This document shows, piece by piece, positions 29,387 through 38,986 of a stretch of DNA of 64,000 bases. The notes beneath the pieces are model-generated. The model made no database searches and was not told the DNA's origin. It was given only the letters and a program-made list of their open reading frames with translations. Location: the NCBI GenBank assembly GCA_014338005.1, contig QUBZ01000002.1:1-64000 (forward strand), read 5' to 3'. The position numbers and the translations under genes are program-made. Each line of letters begins with the position of its first letter. The first letter of the stretch is position 1. The stretch is from Chloroflexota bacterium (GTDB taxonomy: Bacteria; Chloroflexota; Anaerolineae; Aggregatilineales; Phototrophicaceae).

Positions 29387-30988
29387 ATGGGTTATACATT
29401 CTCCATTGATTTCGGCACGACCAACACCGTCGTGGCGCGCTGGAACAACGACTCCGGCGCGGCAGAAGTCGTCGCCCTGGAAGGACTGCACGACGGCATG
29501 GCCGATGGGCGACCGGCCATCATCCCGTCGCTTCTGTACGTCAACGATGGACAGCGGCAGAAAGTCACGCTCGGCCAGCAGGTGCGCGATCAGGCGCTCG
29601 ACCGGCAGCGGGATAACCGGCTGTTCCGCAACTTCAAACGCGGCATCGTCAGCACCCCCGCTCCGGAAGCCCGCGAGATTGACGGCGCATTCTGGGCAGA
29701 CCGAGACGCCGGGCGCAGTTTTATCCGCAGCCTCATCGCCGCGCTGCCCGGCGGCGAAGCCGACATCGAACAACTGGTGCTGACCGCGCCGGTCGCCTCG
29801 TTCGAGGGGTATCTGTCCTGGCTCAACGGCGTCATTGACGAAATCGCCCCGGACAAAATCCGCATCGTGGACGAGTCCACCGCCGCTGCCCTGGGTTATG
29901 CCGTCACCAAACCCGGCGCGGTGGTGCTGGTTTTCGACTTCGGCGGCGGCACGCTCGACCTTTCGATGGTGCAGCTTCCCGAAAGCCGGGAAAAAACCGG
30001 CGGCATCCTGCAAAAACTGCTCAAGGGCGGCAGCGGACAGCACGCCGCCAGGGTGATCGCCAAAGCCGGGCGCGTCATCGGCGGCAGCGACATTGACCAG
30101 TGGCTGCTGGCCGAGGTTTTGAAGCGCGTTAACCTGACGCCAAAAGAACTGGGGAACGCCTATGCCCCCCTGCTAACGCGCTGCGAGCTGGCGAAAATCG
30201 CCCTTTCAACCGACGAAAGCGCCGACATCACCTTCGAAGCAGCGGGCAAGTCCTACACCGTCACCATCACGCGCGCGGAACTGGAAAGCCTGTTGGAAAC
30301 CAACGGCTTCTACAACGCCCTGCGCCGCGTGGTGGACAAAGTGATGCACGTCGCCCACCAGCGCGGCATCTTCAAAGAGGACATTCATTACGTGCTGATG
30401 GTCGGCGGCACGTCGTTGATGCCATCCGTCCAGCGCACGCTGGGCCAGTATTTTAGGCAAACAGCGGTGTATGCCGACAAACCTTTCACCTCCGTCGCTG
30501 AGGGGGCGCTCCAGGTGGCGGCGGGTTACGGCCTGGAAGATTACCTGGCCCACAGCTACGGCCTGCGCTACCTTGACCCGGAAACCGGCAGGCACGCCTA
30601 CGACGAAATCATCCCGATGGGCAGCCGCTACCCCACCGAACAGCCGATTGAAGTCATCCTCGGCGCGGCGCACCCCGACCAGCGCGAAATCGAATTTGTG
30701 ATCGGCGAGATAGACACCGACTCGGTCGCCATGATCGAAGTGCAGTACGAGGACGGCCAGGCCGTTTTTGTCGCCCAGGCCAACGAGGGCGATCAGCAGA
30801 TTATCCCCCTCAACGCCGGCCGCTCCGCCGAAGTGCTGGCGGTGTTAAATCCGCCCGGCGTGCCGGACGAAGACCGCCTGAAGGCTGAATTTTCCATTGA
30901 TGACCGCCGCCAGCTGCGGTTGAAAGTCACCGATCTGGAAACCGGCAAAATCCTGTTGAATGACGTTGTGATGGCCGCGCTGCGTTAG
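29387..30988 (+). CDS. Hsp70-family ATPase-like protein
   Basis: A 533-residue protein. The N-terminal actin-like ATPase domain has phosphate loops FSIDFGTTNTVVARW and LVFDFGGGTLDLSM and the adenosine motif VLMVGGTSLMPSVQ. The C-terminal region is shorter and unlike the DnaK substrate-binding domain. It is therefore an Hsp70-like protein rather than DnaK itself. The start at 29387 is chosen because the upstream extension of the frame overlaps the kinase gene. A HEAT-repeat gene follows 10 bases later, suggesting a shared function. Confidence 0.88.
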   Translation: MGYTFSIDFGTTNTVVARWNNDSGAAEVVALEGLHDGMADGRPAIIPSLLYVNDGQRQKVTLGQQVRDQALDRQRDNRLFRNFKRGIVSTPAPEAREIDGAFWADRDAGRSFIRSLIAALPGGEADIEQLVLTAPVASFEGYLSWLNGVIDEIAPDKIRIVDESTAAALGYAVTKPGAVVLVFDFGGGTLDLSMVQLPESREKTGGILQKLLKGGSGQHAARVIAKAGRVIGGSDIDQWLLAEVLKRVNLTPKELGNAYAPLLTRCELAKIALSTDESADITFEAAGKSYTVTITRAELESLLETNGFYNALRRVVDKVMHVAHQRGIFKEDIHYVLMVGGTSLMPSVQRTLGQYFRQTAVYADKPFTSVAEGALQVAAGYGLEDYLAHSYGLRYLDPETGRHAYDEIIPMGSRYPTEQPIEVILGAAHPDQREIEFVIGEIDTDSVAMIEVQYEDGQAVFVAQANEGDQQIIPLNAGRSAEVLAVLNPPGVPDEDRLKAEFSIDDRRQLRLKVTDLETGKILLNDVVMAALR

Positions 30989-30998
30989 GGAGGCAAAG

Positions 30999-32141
30999 AT
31001 GTCCACTACCGATACACCGATTACCGGACGCGAACCCCGCCTGGCAACCGCCAAAACCAGACAGGGAAAACGGCGGCTTAACCCGCGCAGCCTGGCGACG
31101 ATGCTGAACATCCTGCCGCCGGAAGCGATCTCACTGGAAGCGGCGGCGGTCATGCTGCGGAACGAAGACTTTTTCGTGCGCTACAACGCTGCCAAAATGC
31201 TCAGCCGTCGGGCCGACCGCGATGCCCGCCTGGTGCTGGAGGATGCCCTGAAAACCGGCGAGCCGCGCACGCGGGCGACGGCAGCCCGCCACCTGTACGG
31301 CTTCTCCTGGTTCGCCGCCGAACCGCTTATCCGCCACGCGCTGAAGGACGGCGACTCGCGGGTGCGCGAGGCGGCCATCTATGCCCTGTGCGACCTGCGC
31401 GACCTGAACGCCTACCAGCTTATGGTTGAGGTGCTGAAAAACGAAGAAGATAACGTGCGCGCGGCGGCGGCTTGGGGCCTGCGCGAAAGCCAGGATGCGG
31501 CAGCCGTGCCGGTCTTGAAAGTAGTGCTGGAAGCTCAAGACCCGGAAGTACGCATCAAGGCGCTGGAGGCGCTGGGACAGAACGATACGCAGGACGCCAT
31601 GCCGGTCGTCCGCAATGCCATGAACGACCCGGAGCCGGACGTGAAATATGCCGCCACCCTCAGCCTGCTGGAACTGGCGGGCGAATCCTGGCTGGAGGAG
31701 CTTTCCGGCGTCATCGGGCGCACCGGCGGCGTCACGCGGGAGCAGGTGCTTAAGGGCTTCTTCCACGCCACCAACTATCTCAAAATTGATGTCGCCAAAA
31801 CCAACGCCGTTGACCTGATGATTGACGCCCTGGAGACGGCACTGCTGGACGACATGCCGCAGGTGCGGCTGGCCGCCACCTGGCCGCTGGCCTGGATGCG
31901 CCACCGGCGCACGCCCGATATTCTCAGGCGCGCTTATATGCTGGAAACAGACAGCCTGGTAAAAGCGCAGATCGTCCGCGTATCCAACAGCCTGATGGAT
32001 GAAGACCCGGCTTCCGCCAGTTGGAAGGCCGCCGAAACCATCCTGCAAGACGCGCTTAAAAGCGCCGACGAACGGGTGAAAAAAGCCGCCGATGAAATCG
32101 TCGCCAACCGCGCCAGGGCGCACACCGCCGGCGCGTCCTGA
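30999..32141 (+). CDS. HEAT-repeat protein
   Basis: A 380-residue all-helical protein with at least eight HEAT/PBS-lyase-like repeats (for example RDARLVLEDALKTGEPRTRA, GDSRVREAAIYALCDLRD, AQDPEVRIKALEALGQND). The N-terminal 40 residues are Arg/Lys-rich. GGGAGG precedes the ATG. It sits directly behind the Hsp70-like gene, likely as its partner or a scaffold. Confidence 0.85.
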   Translation: MSTTDTPITGREPRLATAKTRQGKRRLNPRSLATMLNILPPEAISLEAAAVMLRNEDFFVRYNAAKMLSRRADRDARLVLEDALKTGEPRTRATAARHLYGFSWFAAEPLIRHALKDGDSRVREAAIYALCDLRDLNAYQLMVEVLKNEEDNVRAAAAWGLRESQDAAAVPVLKVVLEAQDPEVRIKALEALGQNDTQDAMPVVRNAMNDPEPDVKYAATLSLLELAGESWLEELSGVIGRTGGVTREQVLKGFFHATNYLKIDVAKTNAVDLMIDALETALLDDMPQVRLAATWPLAWMRHRRTPDILRRAYMLETDSLVKAQIVRVSNSLMDEDPASASWKAAETILQDALKSADERVKKAADEIVANRARAHTAGAS

Positions 32142-32186
32142 GCGTGACCGTCTTGATAGGCTTTGTCTATAAAAACAAACACTTGC

Positions 32187-32215
32187 TTGACGCTGCCCAG
32201 CAACAGCGGTAGGAT
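32187..32215 (+). promoter_or_regulatory. Promoter of the ABC exporter operon
   Basis: TTGACG (32187-32192), a 17-base spacer, and TAGGAT (32210-32215), close to the sigma-70 consensus, 124 bases before the first ATG of the operon. Confidence 0.55.
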
Positions 32216-32242
32216 GCTGGTGAATTGGTGTTCAACAAAATA

Positions 32243-32264
32243 ACAGTGGGCTTAAGCCTACTGT
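32243..32264. promoter_or_regulatory. 22-base palindrome in the ABC operon leader
   Basis: ACAGTGGGCTTAAGCCTACTGT is self-complementary except for one G-T pair. It lies 28 bases past the -10, so it could be an operator or an early RNA hairpin. Confidence 0.4.
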
Positions 32265-32338
32265 CTGGTCTATAAGCTGACTCTGTTGATTTAATAGGGC
32301 TGGACTGTCCAATCCGTCCCTGGCAAGAATGCGCGCGC

Positions 32339-33250
32339 ATGATCGAAGTTCACGATTTGACCAAACGTTATGGCAGCCACCTGGCCGTAGATGCGATTTC
32401 GTTTGAAGCCCATCCGGGCGAAGTCGTTGGCCTGCTGGGGCCGAACGGCGCGGGCAAAACCACCACCATGCGTATTTTGACCGGCTTCATGCCGCCCACC
32501 GGCGGCACGGCGCGCATCGCCGGTTACGACGTGATGGCCGACTCGCTGGAAGTCCGCCGGCGCGTAGGCTACCTGCCGGAGCGCGTGCCGGTTTACCCGG
32601 ATATGACCGTGAGCGGCTACATCACCTTCTGGGCTAAACTGCGCGGCGTGACCCGCCCCCGCGCCCAGGTGGACACCGTGTTGGAGCGTGTCAACCTCAC
32701 CGACCGGCGCAATACATTGATCCGCAACCTGTCAAAAGGGCTGCGCCAGCGGTTGGGGCTGGCGCAGGCGCTCGTCCACAACCCGGAAGTCGTCATCCTG
32801 GACGAGCCGACCATCGGCATTGACCCGCAGCAGGTTATCGAAGTCCGCGAAAGCGTGCGCGAACTGGGCAAAAACCATACCGTCCTGTTCAGCACGCACA
32901 TCCTGTCGGAAGCCGAACAGGTCTGCGACCGGGTGGTTATCATCAACAAAGGCCGCATCATCGCGCAAGGCACGCCCCAAACCCTGCGCGCACAGCTTCA
33001 ACCGGGCGTGGCGCTGTACGTCGAAATCGGCGGCCTGGGAAAAGAAGCCGCCGCGCGGCTGCTGCGGGAAATTCCCGGCATTGAATCGGTTGAGCGCCAG
33101 GGGGATGGTTTCGCTGTGCGCGCCGGCGGTGACGTGCGCCCCGCCCTTTCCGACGCGGTGCTGCACACCGGCTGCCGGCTGCTGGAACTTCGCCCGGTCG
33201 CCATGACGCTGGAAGACATCTTCCTTGATCTCGTCGGCAGGGAGAATTAA
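32339..33250 (+). CDS. ABC transporter ATP-binding protein (GldA-like)
   Basis: A 303-residue ATPase: Walker A GLLGPNGAGKTTTMR, signature NLSKGLRQRLGL, Walker B VVILDEPTIGID, and switch His in LFSTHILSEAEQ. The C-terminal 80 residues form the regulatory extension common in drug/antibiotic exporters. It starts a four-gene operon with a permease, a GldG-type protein and a DUF4340 protein. The set matches the GldFG-type exporter known from gliding bacteria and many others, where the cargo is not certain. Confidence 0.93.
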   Translation: MIEVHDLTKRYGSHLAVDAISFEAHPGEVVGLLGPNGAGKTTTMRILTGFMPPTGGTARIAGYDVMADSLEVRRRVGYLPERVPVYPDMTVSGYITFWAKLRGVTRPRAQVDTVLERVNLTDRRNTLIRNLSKGLRQRLGLAQALVHNPEVVILDEPTIGIDPQQVIEVRESVRELGKNHTVLFSTHILSEAEQVCDRVVIINKGRIIAQGTPQTLRAQLQPGVALYVEIGGLGKEAAARLLREIPGIESVERQGDGFAVRAGGDVRPALSDAVLHTGCRLLELRPVAMTLEDIFLDLVGREN

Positions 33251-33253
33251 ATC

Positions 33254-33982
33254 ATGCTGCGTGGAGTCGGGACGGTATTCGAGCGCGAAGTTGGGCAGTA
33301 TTTTGCTTCGCCGGCTGCCTATCTCATCGCCTTCGCGCTGCTGCTGCTGACGGGGCTGATGTTCAACAGCGACCTGACCTTCAGCGTCACCCAAAAAGCC
33401 GCCGACCCGGCGCTGATTCCGTCGTTTTTATCCTTTGCGATGGTGTTTTTTGCGCCTTTGCTGACTATGCGAATGCTGGCCGAAGAAAGCCGGGAAGGTA
33501 CGCTCGAACTGCTGCTGACGGCGCCGGTTTCCGATACAGCGGTGGTGCTGGGCAAGTTCCTGAGCGCGTGGTTTTATTATTCGCTGCTGCTGCTAATAAC
33601 GCTCATTTACCAGGTGATTCTGGCCGCCATCACGCAGCCTGACCTTGGCCACGCCATCTGCGCGTATATCGGTATCTGGTTATACGGCGGCGCAACCCTG
33701 GCGGTCGGGCTGCTTTTTTCGTCCTTGACCGAAAACCAGATCGTCGCCGCTTTCCTCAGCATGAGCGCCCTGCTGCTGCTCTGGCTCAGCGATCTGGCCG
33801 GTGAGATTATCGCCAACCTCGACCTTGCGCGCCTCATCCGCCAGCTTTCGCTGCAAGGCCACTATACCACGTCGTTCGCCGTCGGCATCGTGCGGGCGGA
33901 GGACGTGGCCTTTTACGCCGGGATTATGGCCGTTATGCTGTTTATCACCGTCCGCATTGTCGAATCGCACAGGTGGCGCTGA
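33254..33982 (+). CDS. ABC transporter permease (GldF-like)
   Basis: A 242-residue protein with six hydrophobic helices. The conserved ABC-2 segment MRMLAEESREGTLELLLTAPVSD is intact. It begins 3 bases after the ATPase stop. It forms the membrane channel with the neighbouring ATPase. Confidence 0.92.
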   Translation: MLRGVGTVFEREVGQYFASPAAYLIAFALLLLTGLMFNSDLTFSVTQKAADPALIPSFLSFAMVFFAPLLTMRMLAEESREGTLELLLTAPVSDTAVVLGKFLSAWFYYSLLLLITLIYQVILAAITQPDLGHAICAYIGIWLYGGATLAVGLLFSSLTENQIVAAFLSMSALLLLWLSDLAGEIIANLDLARLIRQLSLQGHYTTSFAVGIVRAEDVAFYAGIMAVMLFITVRIVESHRWR

Positions 33983-35622
33983 TGCACCGAGACTCTGTCG
34001 TCATCACCCGAAACCAGATCGGCCAGTGGGCGGCTTTCATCGGCGGCGGCGCGCTGCTGGCCGGTTTCGTCGGCCTGCTGTGGCAGGGCGGCTTGACGCC
34101 GATCATCGTGGCGCTGCTGGCCTGTGGCATCGGCGGCCTGGTCTTGTGGGCGCTGCTGTCCCCACAGGAGTTTATCGGCTTTATTACCGGGCGGCAGGCG
34201 CGTTACAGCACGATGGCCGTTTTCGCCACCCTGCTGCTCATCGGCATTGTGTCGCTTACTTACATCGTTCTTCAGCGCGCCGTGTTAACGCTGGACATGA
34301 CCGAAGGCCGCCGGTTTAGCATCAGCGCGGAAACACAGGCCGTCCTGCGCCGGGTCACACGCCCGATTCGTATCACCGGCTTTTATTCGCCTGCCGCGCT
34401 GCGCCTGCGCGAAGTGGACGATCAATTCTTCCGACTATACGAAGTCGCTACCAACGGCCTGATGACCCGTAATTACATTGACCCGGAGCAAAACCCGGCT
34501 ATGGCCCAGGCCTTCGGCGTGGTTGAGGACGGCAACGTCTTCATCTCGTACCTGAAAGATGATGGAACGGTAGACTTCAGCTCGTTGATGCGGGTTTCGC
34601 GCACCTCCAGCCAGGAACGCGACCTGACCGGGGCTGTGGCGCGCCTGCTGGCTGCCGGCACGCTCAAAGTGTACTTCGACAACAGCCGGGGCGCGCTCGA
34701 CCCCTTCGACACCTCGCAGCAGGGGCTTTCGGCCATCAACAACGGAATGCGCGAAAACGGCCTCATCACCGCCGGCTTCAACCTGCTGGACACCGTAAAC
34801 GCCGGCGGTGGCATCCCCGCCGATGCCGCCGCGCTGGTGCTGCCGCGCCCGACGCTGGACTACACCGAGGCCGAAATTCGCGCCATAGACGCCTACCTGC
34901 AATCCGGCGGGTCGCTGCTCATCCTGGCGGACGCGCTTTTTAACCAGAATGCTTTTTTGCGCCAGGACGGCGCTTTTAACCAGTATTTATGGGATAACTA
35001 CGGCCTTCGCGCCCTGGATGCGGTGGTCGTGGAAACCGATGCCGCCCTCAGTGTGCAAACGCCGCTGGACATCATCAGCGCGGCGATTTTCACCAATACC
35101 GATCTGGGCGCGCGTTTGAACACCGGCGAAACGCCGGTGCTGTTCAGCGTGGCGCGCGCGCTGGACGTGAACGACATCCCGCCGTCGAACGTCAGCAACG
35201 GGCGCGTGATTATGTCGTCGGAAGCCAGCTATGGCGAAACCAACTTGCAGGCGTTGGGCGAAACCAATACCTACCGCTACGACGAAGGCGCGGACCTGCC
35301 CGGCCCCCTGACGACGGTGGCCTGGGCGGACAACTCCGCCAACCGGTCGCGCATCGTTTTGATCGGCGATGCCGACTTTGTGACCAACGGGCTGATCGCC
35401 GTCGGCGGCAACGGCATCCTGTTCACCGACGCGCTCACCTGGCTGACGCGCTTCGGCGAAGCGATCAATTTTTCGCCGCAGGCGTTTGTCACCGGCCTGC
35501 CGATGATTTTCGTCAGCGTCGAAACGCTGGATTTTATCGCTTTTGTCACCGTCATTCTGGTGCCGGGCCTGGTTCTGCTGGCGGGGCTGGCCGTCTGGCT
35601 GCGGAGGCAGCGGGCATCATGA
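33982..35622 (+). CDS. GldG-family ABC transporter-associated protein
   Basis: A 546-residue protein. Two or three transmembrane helices in the first 95 residues are followed by the GldG extracytoplasmic domain (LDMTEGRRFSISAETQAVLRR) and a C-terminal transmembrane helix (about 520-540). The ATG shares one base with the permease stop (TGATG). A GTG at 33973 is an alternative. Its role in export is not known in detail. Confidence 0.88.
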   Translation: MHRDSVVITRNQIGQWAAFIGGGALLAGFVGLLWQGGLTPIIVALLACGIGGLVLWALLSPQEFIGFITGRQARYSTMAVFATLLLIGIVSLTYIVLQRAVLTLDMTEGRRFSISAETQAVLRRVTRPIRITGFYSPAALRLREVDDQFFRLYEVATNGLMTRNYIDPEQNPAMAQAFGVVEDGNVFISYLKDDGTVDFSSLMRVSRTSSQERDLTGAVARLLAAGTLKVYFDNSRGALDPFDTSQQGLSAINNGMRENGLITAGFNLLDTVNAGGGIPADAAALVLPRPTLDYTEAEIRAIDAYLQSGGSLLILADALFNQNAFLRQDGAFNQYLWDNYGLRALDAVVVETDAALSVQTPLDIISAAIFTNTDLGARLNTGETPVLFSVARALDVNDIPPSNVSNGRVIMSSEASYGETNLQALGETNTYRYDEGADLPGPLTTVAWADNSANRSRIVLIGDADFVTNGLIAVGGNGILFTDALTWLTRFGEAINFSPQAFVTGLPMIFVSVETLDFIAFVTVILVPGLVLLAGLAVWLRRQRAS

Positions 35623-36194
35623 ACCGGCGCGCGCTGCTCCTCATGCTGCTGATTTTCGGCCTGCTGAGCGTGATCGCCATCTTGCAGAGCCAGCCGGCGG
35701 CCAACCCAACACTGGACGACCTGCGCGCGACGGCTACCGCGCTCGGCACGCCGATTTTTACGCAGGTTTTCCCAGGTCTGGCCGTGCTGGACATCCAGGC
35801 TATCCGTTTGCGAAATCCTGATGCCGACCGGGCGCTGACCATCACCCGCGCCGAAAATGATGTCTGGACAATCCCGAATAACGAAGCAGGGGTAAGTTTA
35901 GACGCCGACACTGCGTCCACAATAGCTCGCACAATTGTACTGCTGCACTACCAGCGGACGCTGCCGCTGCCGGAAGACGGCGACCTGACCGGATATGGGT
36001 TTAACCCCAGCGGGATTCTGTTTGTTGAAGTGCTGCTGAAAACGGGCGAGGGCCATGTCGTGGCGGTTGGCGCGCTCTCCGGCCAGCGCACCACCTACTA
36101 CGCGCTGGTGGATGATCGCCAGGAAATTTATCTGCTGGAGCGCGCCCCGGTGGATTTTCTCATCACGCAGCTTGCACATCCACCGTTAACTTGA
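35619..36194 (+). CDS. DUF4340-like protein of the exporter operon
   Basis: A 191-residue protein with one N-terminal transmembrane helix (LLLMLLIFGLLSVIAILQS) and a periplasm-facing beta-rich domain. The stretch ITRAENDVWTIPNNEAGVSLD matches the DUF4340 pattern seen next to GldG genes. Its ATG overlaps the GldG stop by 4 bases. It is shorter than usual for DUF4340 (single domain). Confidence 0.8.
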   Translation: MNRRALLLMLLIFGLLSVIAILQSQPAANPTLDDLRATATALGTPIFTQVFPGLAVLDIQAIRLRNPDADRALTITRAENDVWTIPNNEAGVSLDADTASTIARTIVLLHYQRTLPLPEDGDLTGYGFNPSGILFVEVLLKTGEGHVVAVGALSGQRTTYYALVDDRQEIYLLERAPVDFLITQLAHPPLT

Positions 36195-36238
36195 CAAGCC
36201 TAAACCGGCGCGTTAATGTAAAGAATACACAAACTGCG

Positions 36239-36244
36239 TATAAT
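36239..36244 (+). promoter_or_regulatory. Candidate -10 of the main sigma factor gene
   Basis: TATAAT at 36239-36244. An upstream TTGACA at 36191-36196 pairs at 17 bases only with TAATGT (36214-36219), so two starts are possible. The leader to the ATG at 36383 is about 135 bases. Confidence 0.4.
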
Positions 36245-36382
36245 CGGCGTGCGACATATTTCCGGCGAAATCAGGCTGAAACGTCGCCTAACCGCTCAGT
36301 TTACGTCATAATCTAGGCTAATTTCAAGGGTGTTTATCAACCGCCTTGCTGCCTGGAAAGCAAGGCTTTGTCTGTGTAACCT

Positions 36383-37624
36383 ATGATGGTGATGGTACAA
36401 GATCACAAAGAGCAGCTGCGCGCTCAACTCATTCAAAAAGCCCATGAGCAGGGGGCGATCACCTACGACGACATCCTGGCTGTTTTGCCGGAAGCCGAGC
36501 GTGACCTGACCCTGCTGGACGACATCATGGACGGCCTGGCAGAAGCGGGTATCGAGATCGTTTCTACCGACCAGTTCGAATCGCGCTTCCCCGAACATCT
36601 TCCCCCCGACGCCGACCTCAACGCGGCGGACGAGGAAGACGCCGAGCTGATTCTGGCGGAGTTGGACGAAGATTTAACCGAGGACGCCGGTTATCAGCAG
36701 GCGCTTGATACCGACGACGTGGTTGGCCTTTATCTCAAAGAGGCCGGCCGTGTGGCCTTGCTGACCGCCGACGAAGAGGTGGCGCTTGCCAAACGTATGG
36801 AAGCCGGCAAGCTGGCGCAGGATCAGTTGGATATGTATCGGGATACCCTGAGCGAAGATGACATCTACGAGCTGGAGCATCTTATCCAGGATGCGGAAAC
36901 CGCCCAGGAACATCTGGTTCGCGCCAACGCCCGGCTTGTCATCAGCGTCGCCAAAAAGTACATTGGCCGGGGCGTGCCGTTCCTGGATTTAATTCAGGAA
37001 GGCAATATCGGCCTCATCCGCGCCACCAACAAGTTCGAGTACCAGCGCGGCCACAAGTTCAGCACTTACGCCACCTGGTGGATTCGCCAGGCGGTCAGCC
37101 GGGCGGTGGCCGACCAGGGGCGCACTATTCGCGTGCCGGTGCATATGGGCGACCAGTTAAACCGGATGCGCCGGGTTCAGCTTCATCTGATTCAGGAGCT
37201 GGGCCGCGAACCATCCATCGAAGAACTGGCCGAAGGCATGGAAACCACACCGGACAAAATCGAAAACCTGCTGGAAATCGCCCGCCACCCCGTCAGCCTG
37301 GAAACGCCTATTGACGAAGAAGGCGACTCCACCTTCGGCGACTTTGTGGAGGATGTGACCAGCCCGGCACCTTCCGAAGAAGTGGCGACGCACCTGCTCC
37401 ACGAGCAGCTTGAACGCGCCCTCAGCCGCCTGCCCAGCCGCGAAGCGCAGATTTTGAAGCTGCGTTACGGACTCGAAGACGGTCGCGTGTATACACTAGA
37501 GGAAGTGGGACAGACCATCGGCGTCACGCGGGAGCGGGTGCGCCAGCTTGAGGCCCAGGCGCTCAACCGCTTGCGCCAGTCATCGGCCCACGTCATCCTG
37601 CGGGACTATATGTACGAGGAGTAA
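36383..37624 (+). CDS. sigA: Main RNA polymerase sigma factor (RpoD/SigA)
   Basis: A 413-residue sigma-70 protein. An N-terminal region 1.1-like domain (about 5-55) leads into an acidic stretch. Region 1.2 reads [22 protein letters not shown] and region 2 [24 protein letters not shown] and [14 protein letters not shown]. The region 4 HTH is [19 protein letters not shown]. This is the housekeeping group 1 form. Several in-frame ATGs lie within the first four codons. It is followed after a few bases by the LiaF-like gene. Confidence 0.95.
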   Translation: MMVMVQDHKEQLRAQLIQKAHEQGAITYDDILAVLPEAERDLTLLDDIMDGLAEAGIEIVSTDQFESRFPEHLPPDADLNAADEEDAELILAELDEDLTEDAGYQQALDTDDVVGLYLKEAGRVALLTADEEVALAKRMEAGKLAQDQLDMYRDTLSEDDIYELEHLIQDAETAQEHLVRANARLVISVAKKYIGRGVPFLDLIQEGNIGLIRATNKFEYQRGHKFSTYATWWIRQAVSRAVADQGRTIRVPVHMGDQLNRMRRVQLHLIQELGREPSIEELAEGMETTPDKIENLLEIARHPVSLETPIDEEGDSTFGDFVEDVTSPAPSEEVATHLLHEQLERALSRLPSREAQILKLRYGLEDGRVYTLEEVGQTIGVTRERVRQLEAQALNRLRQSSAHVILRDYMYEE

Positions 37625-37628
37625 CCCT

Positions 37629-38414
37629 GTGCCAGTCAAAGGTGCGCGCGGCCCCTGGATGTGGCCGTTGGGACTCGCTGTGATCGGCATTTTGCTGCTG
37701 CTGCACAACTTCCTGCTGCTGGATAACTTCAACGTCGCTGCCCTGTGGCCGCTGCTGCTGGTGGTGGCGGGCGCGGCGATTTTGCTGCGCGGCGACCTGA
37801 CGCCCGGCGCCGAGGGGCGCACATTCGGCATCACTCGCGGCAGCGTCGAATCGGCCACGCTGGAAATCAGCGCCGGCGAAATTGATGTGGCGGTGCATCC
37901 TTTACAGCGCGAAGGCCGCCTGATCGCCGGGCAGTATGCCGCCGGCTCGCGCCCGTTCATGCGCGTCAACGACACACATACCTACCTGCGTATGAATCGC
38001 GCCAGCACACCCTGGTTTTCGTTTGCCGATTGGGAAATGGCGCTGGCCCACGATCTGCCCTGGCAAATTCTGGCAAGCAGCCATCTGGGTAACATCAATC
38101 TGGAACTCTCGAAGTTGATCGTTCAGGAGGTGGTGGCCGCGACCGGCTTCGGTGATATTCGCCTTACCTGCCCCCAGGAAGCCCTGGGGCTGCTCCGGCT
38201 GCATTCGACGCTGGGTAACATCCATATCATCACCCCGGTCGGATACCGCGCCCGCATCACCAATCACGCCGGTCGCCTGTTCCGCATCTATGCCGACGAG
38301 CGCCGCTACCAGCAGGCGGAACCTCACGTCTACCTTTCCCGCGATGCGGACGACGCGGCTCCGCTGGTCGAAATCGCCGTCTACGGCACATTCGGAGATG
38401 CGTACTTCACCTGA
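37629..38414 (+). CDS. LiaF/LiaI-like membrane protein
   Basis: A 261-residue protein. Two transmembrane helices near the N terminus (LGLAVIGILLLLHNFLLL and ALWPLLLVVAGAAILL) form the LiaI/LiaF-like unit. The rest is a beta-helix-like toast-rack domain with repeated strands (LGNINLELSKL, FGDIRLTCP, LGNIHIITP). In Firmicutes, LiaF restrains an envelope-stress sensor kinase. The GTG at 37629 starts 4 bases after the sigma gene stop. Confidence 0.78.
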   Translation: MPVKGARGPWMWPLGLAVIGILLLLHNFLLLDNFNVAALWPLLLVVAGAAILLRGDLTPGAEGRTFGITRGSVESATLEISAGEIDVAVHPLQREGRLIAGQYAAGSRPFMRVNDTHTYLRMNRASTPWFSFADWEMALAHDLPWQILASSHLGNINLELSKLIVQEVVAATGFGDIRLTCPQEALGLLRLHSTLGNIHIITPVGYRARITNHAGRLFRIYADERRYQQAEPHVYLSRDADDAAPLVEIAVYGTFGDAYFT

Positions 38415-38423
38415 GGATGTGCG

Positions 38424-38978
38424 ATGGATTCGCCGCTTGGTTTTGTGATCCGGGATGGCCTGGAGAGCGATATTCGCGCCTGTCTGGAACTCGACCATCA
38501 CTACGAAACAGATTATGTCTGGCAGATGACGGTCAGTGACGAGCCGGGCGAATGGCGCGCTGCGTTTAAAACCCAACGCCTGCCGCGCACGCTGGAAGCA
38601 GAATACCCCTCAGACGAGCAGCGCCTGCGCCTGGCGCTGGCCCCTGACCAGTGTTTCCTGGTCGTGGCTGGCAAAACCGAGCCGGACATTCTGGCTTACC
38701 TGACCATGCGCCGCGACCCGGTTTACCGCTTGGCATTGATTCAGGATTTGGTCGTCTCGCGGCCTTACCGCCGCCGGCGAATCGCCACCCGGCTGCTGAA
38801 TGTCGCCCGCCGCTGGGCGCAGGAGCAGGGGCTTATCCAGCTCACCATCGAAAACCACACGCGCAACTATCCAGGCATCGCCTTCTGCAAGCAGGCCGGT
38901 TTTGTCTTTTGCGGCTTTAACGACCGCTACTTTCCCAACCAGGATATTGCGATCTTTTTCAGCCAGTCGCTCCGCTGA
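38424..38978 (+). CDS. GNAT-family N-acetyltransferase
   Basis: A 184-residue GNAT protein. The acetyl-CoA loop is SRPYRRRRIATRLLNVARRWA and strand 5 IQLTIENHTRN. It resembles the RimI-type layout with an added N-terminal 60 residues. It lies 9 bases past the LiaF-like gene and 8 bases before the 7TM-GAF gene. The substrate is unknown. Confidence 0.85.
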   Translation: MDSPLGFVIRDGLESDIRACLELDHHYETDYVWQMTVSDEPGEWRAAFKTQRLPRTLEAEYPSDEQRLRLALAPDQCFLVVAGKTEPDILAYLTMRRDPVYRLALIQDLVVSRPYRRRRIATRLLNVARRWAQEQGLIQLTIENHTRNYPGIAFCKQAGFVFCGFNDRYFPNQDIAIFFSQSLR

Positions 38979-38986
38979 GGTTCGCT

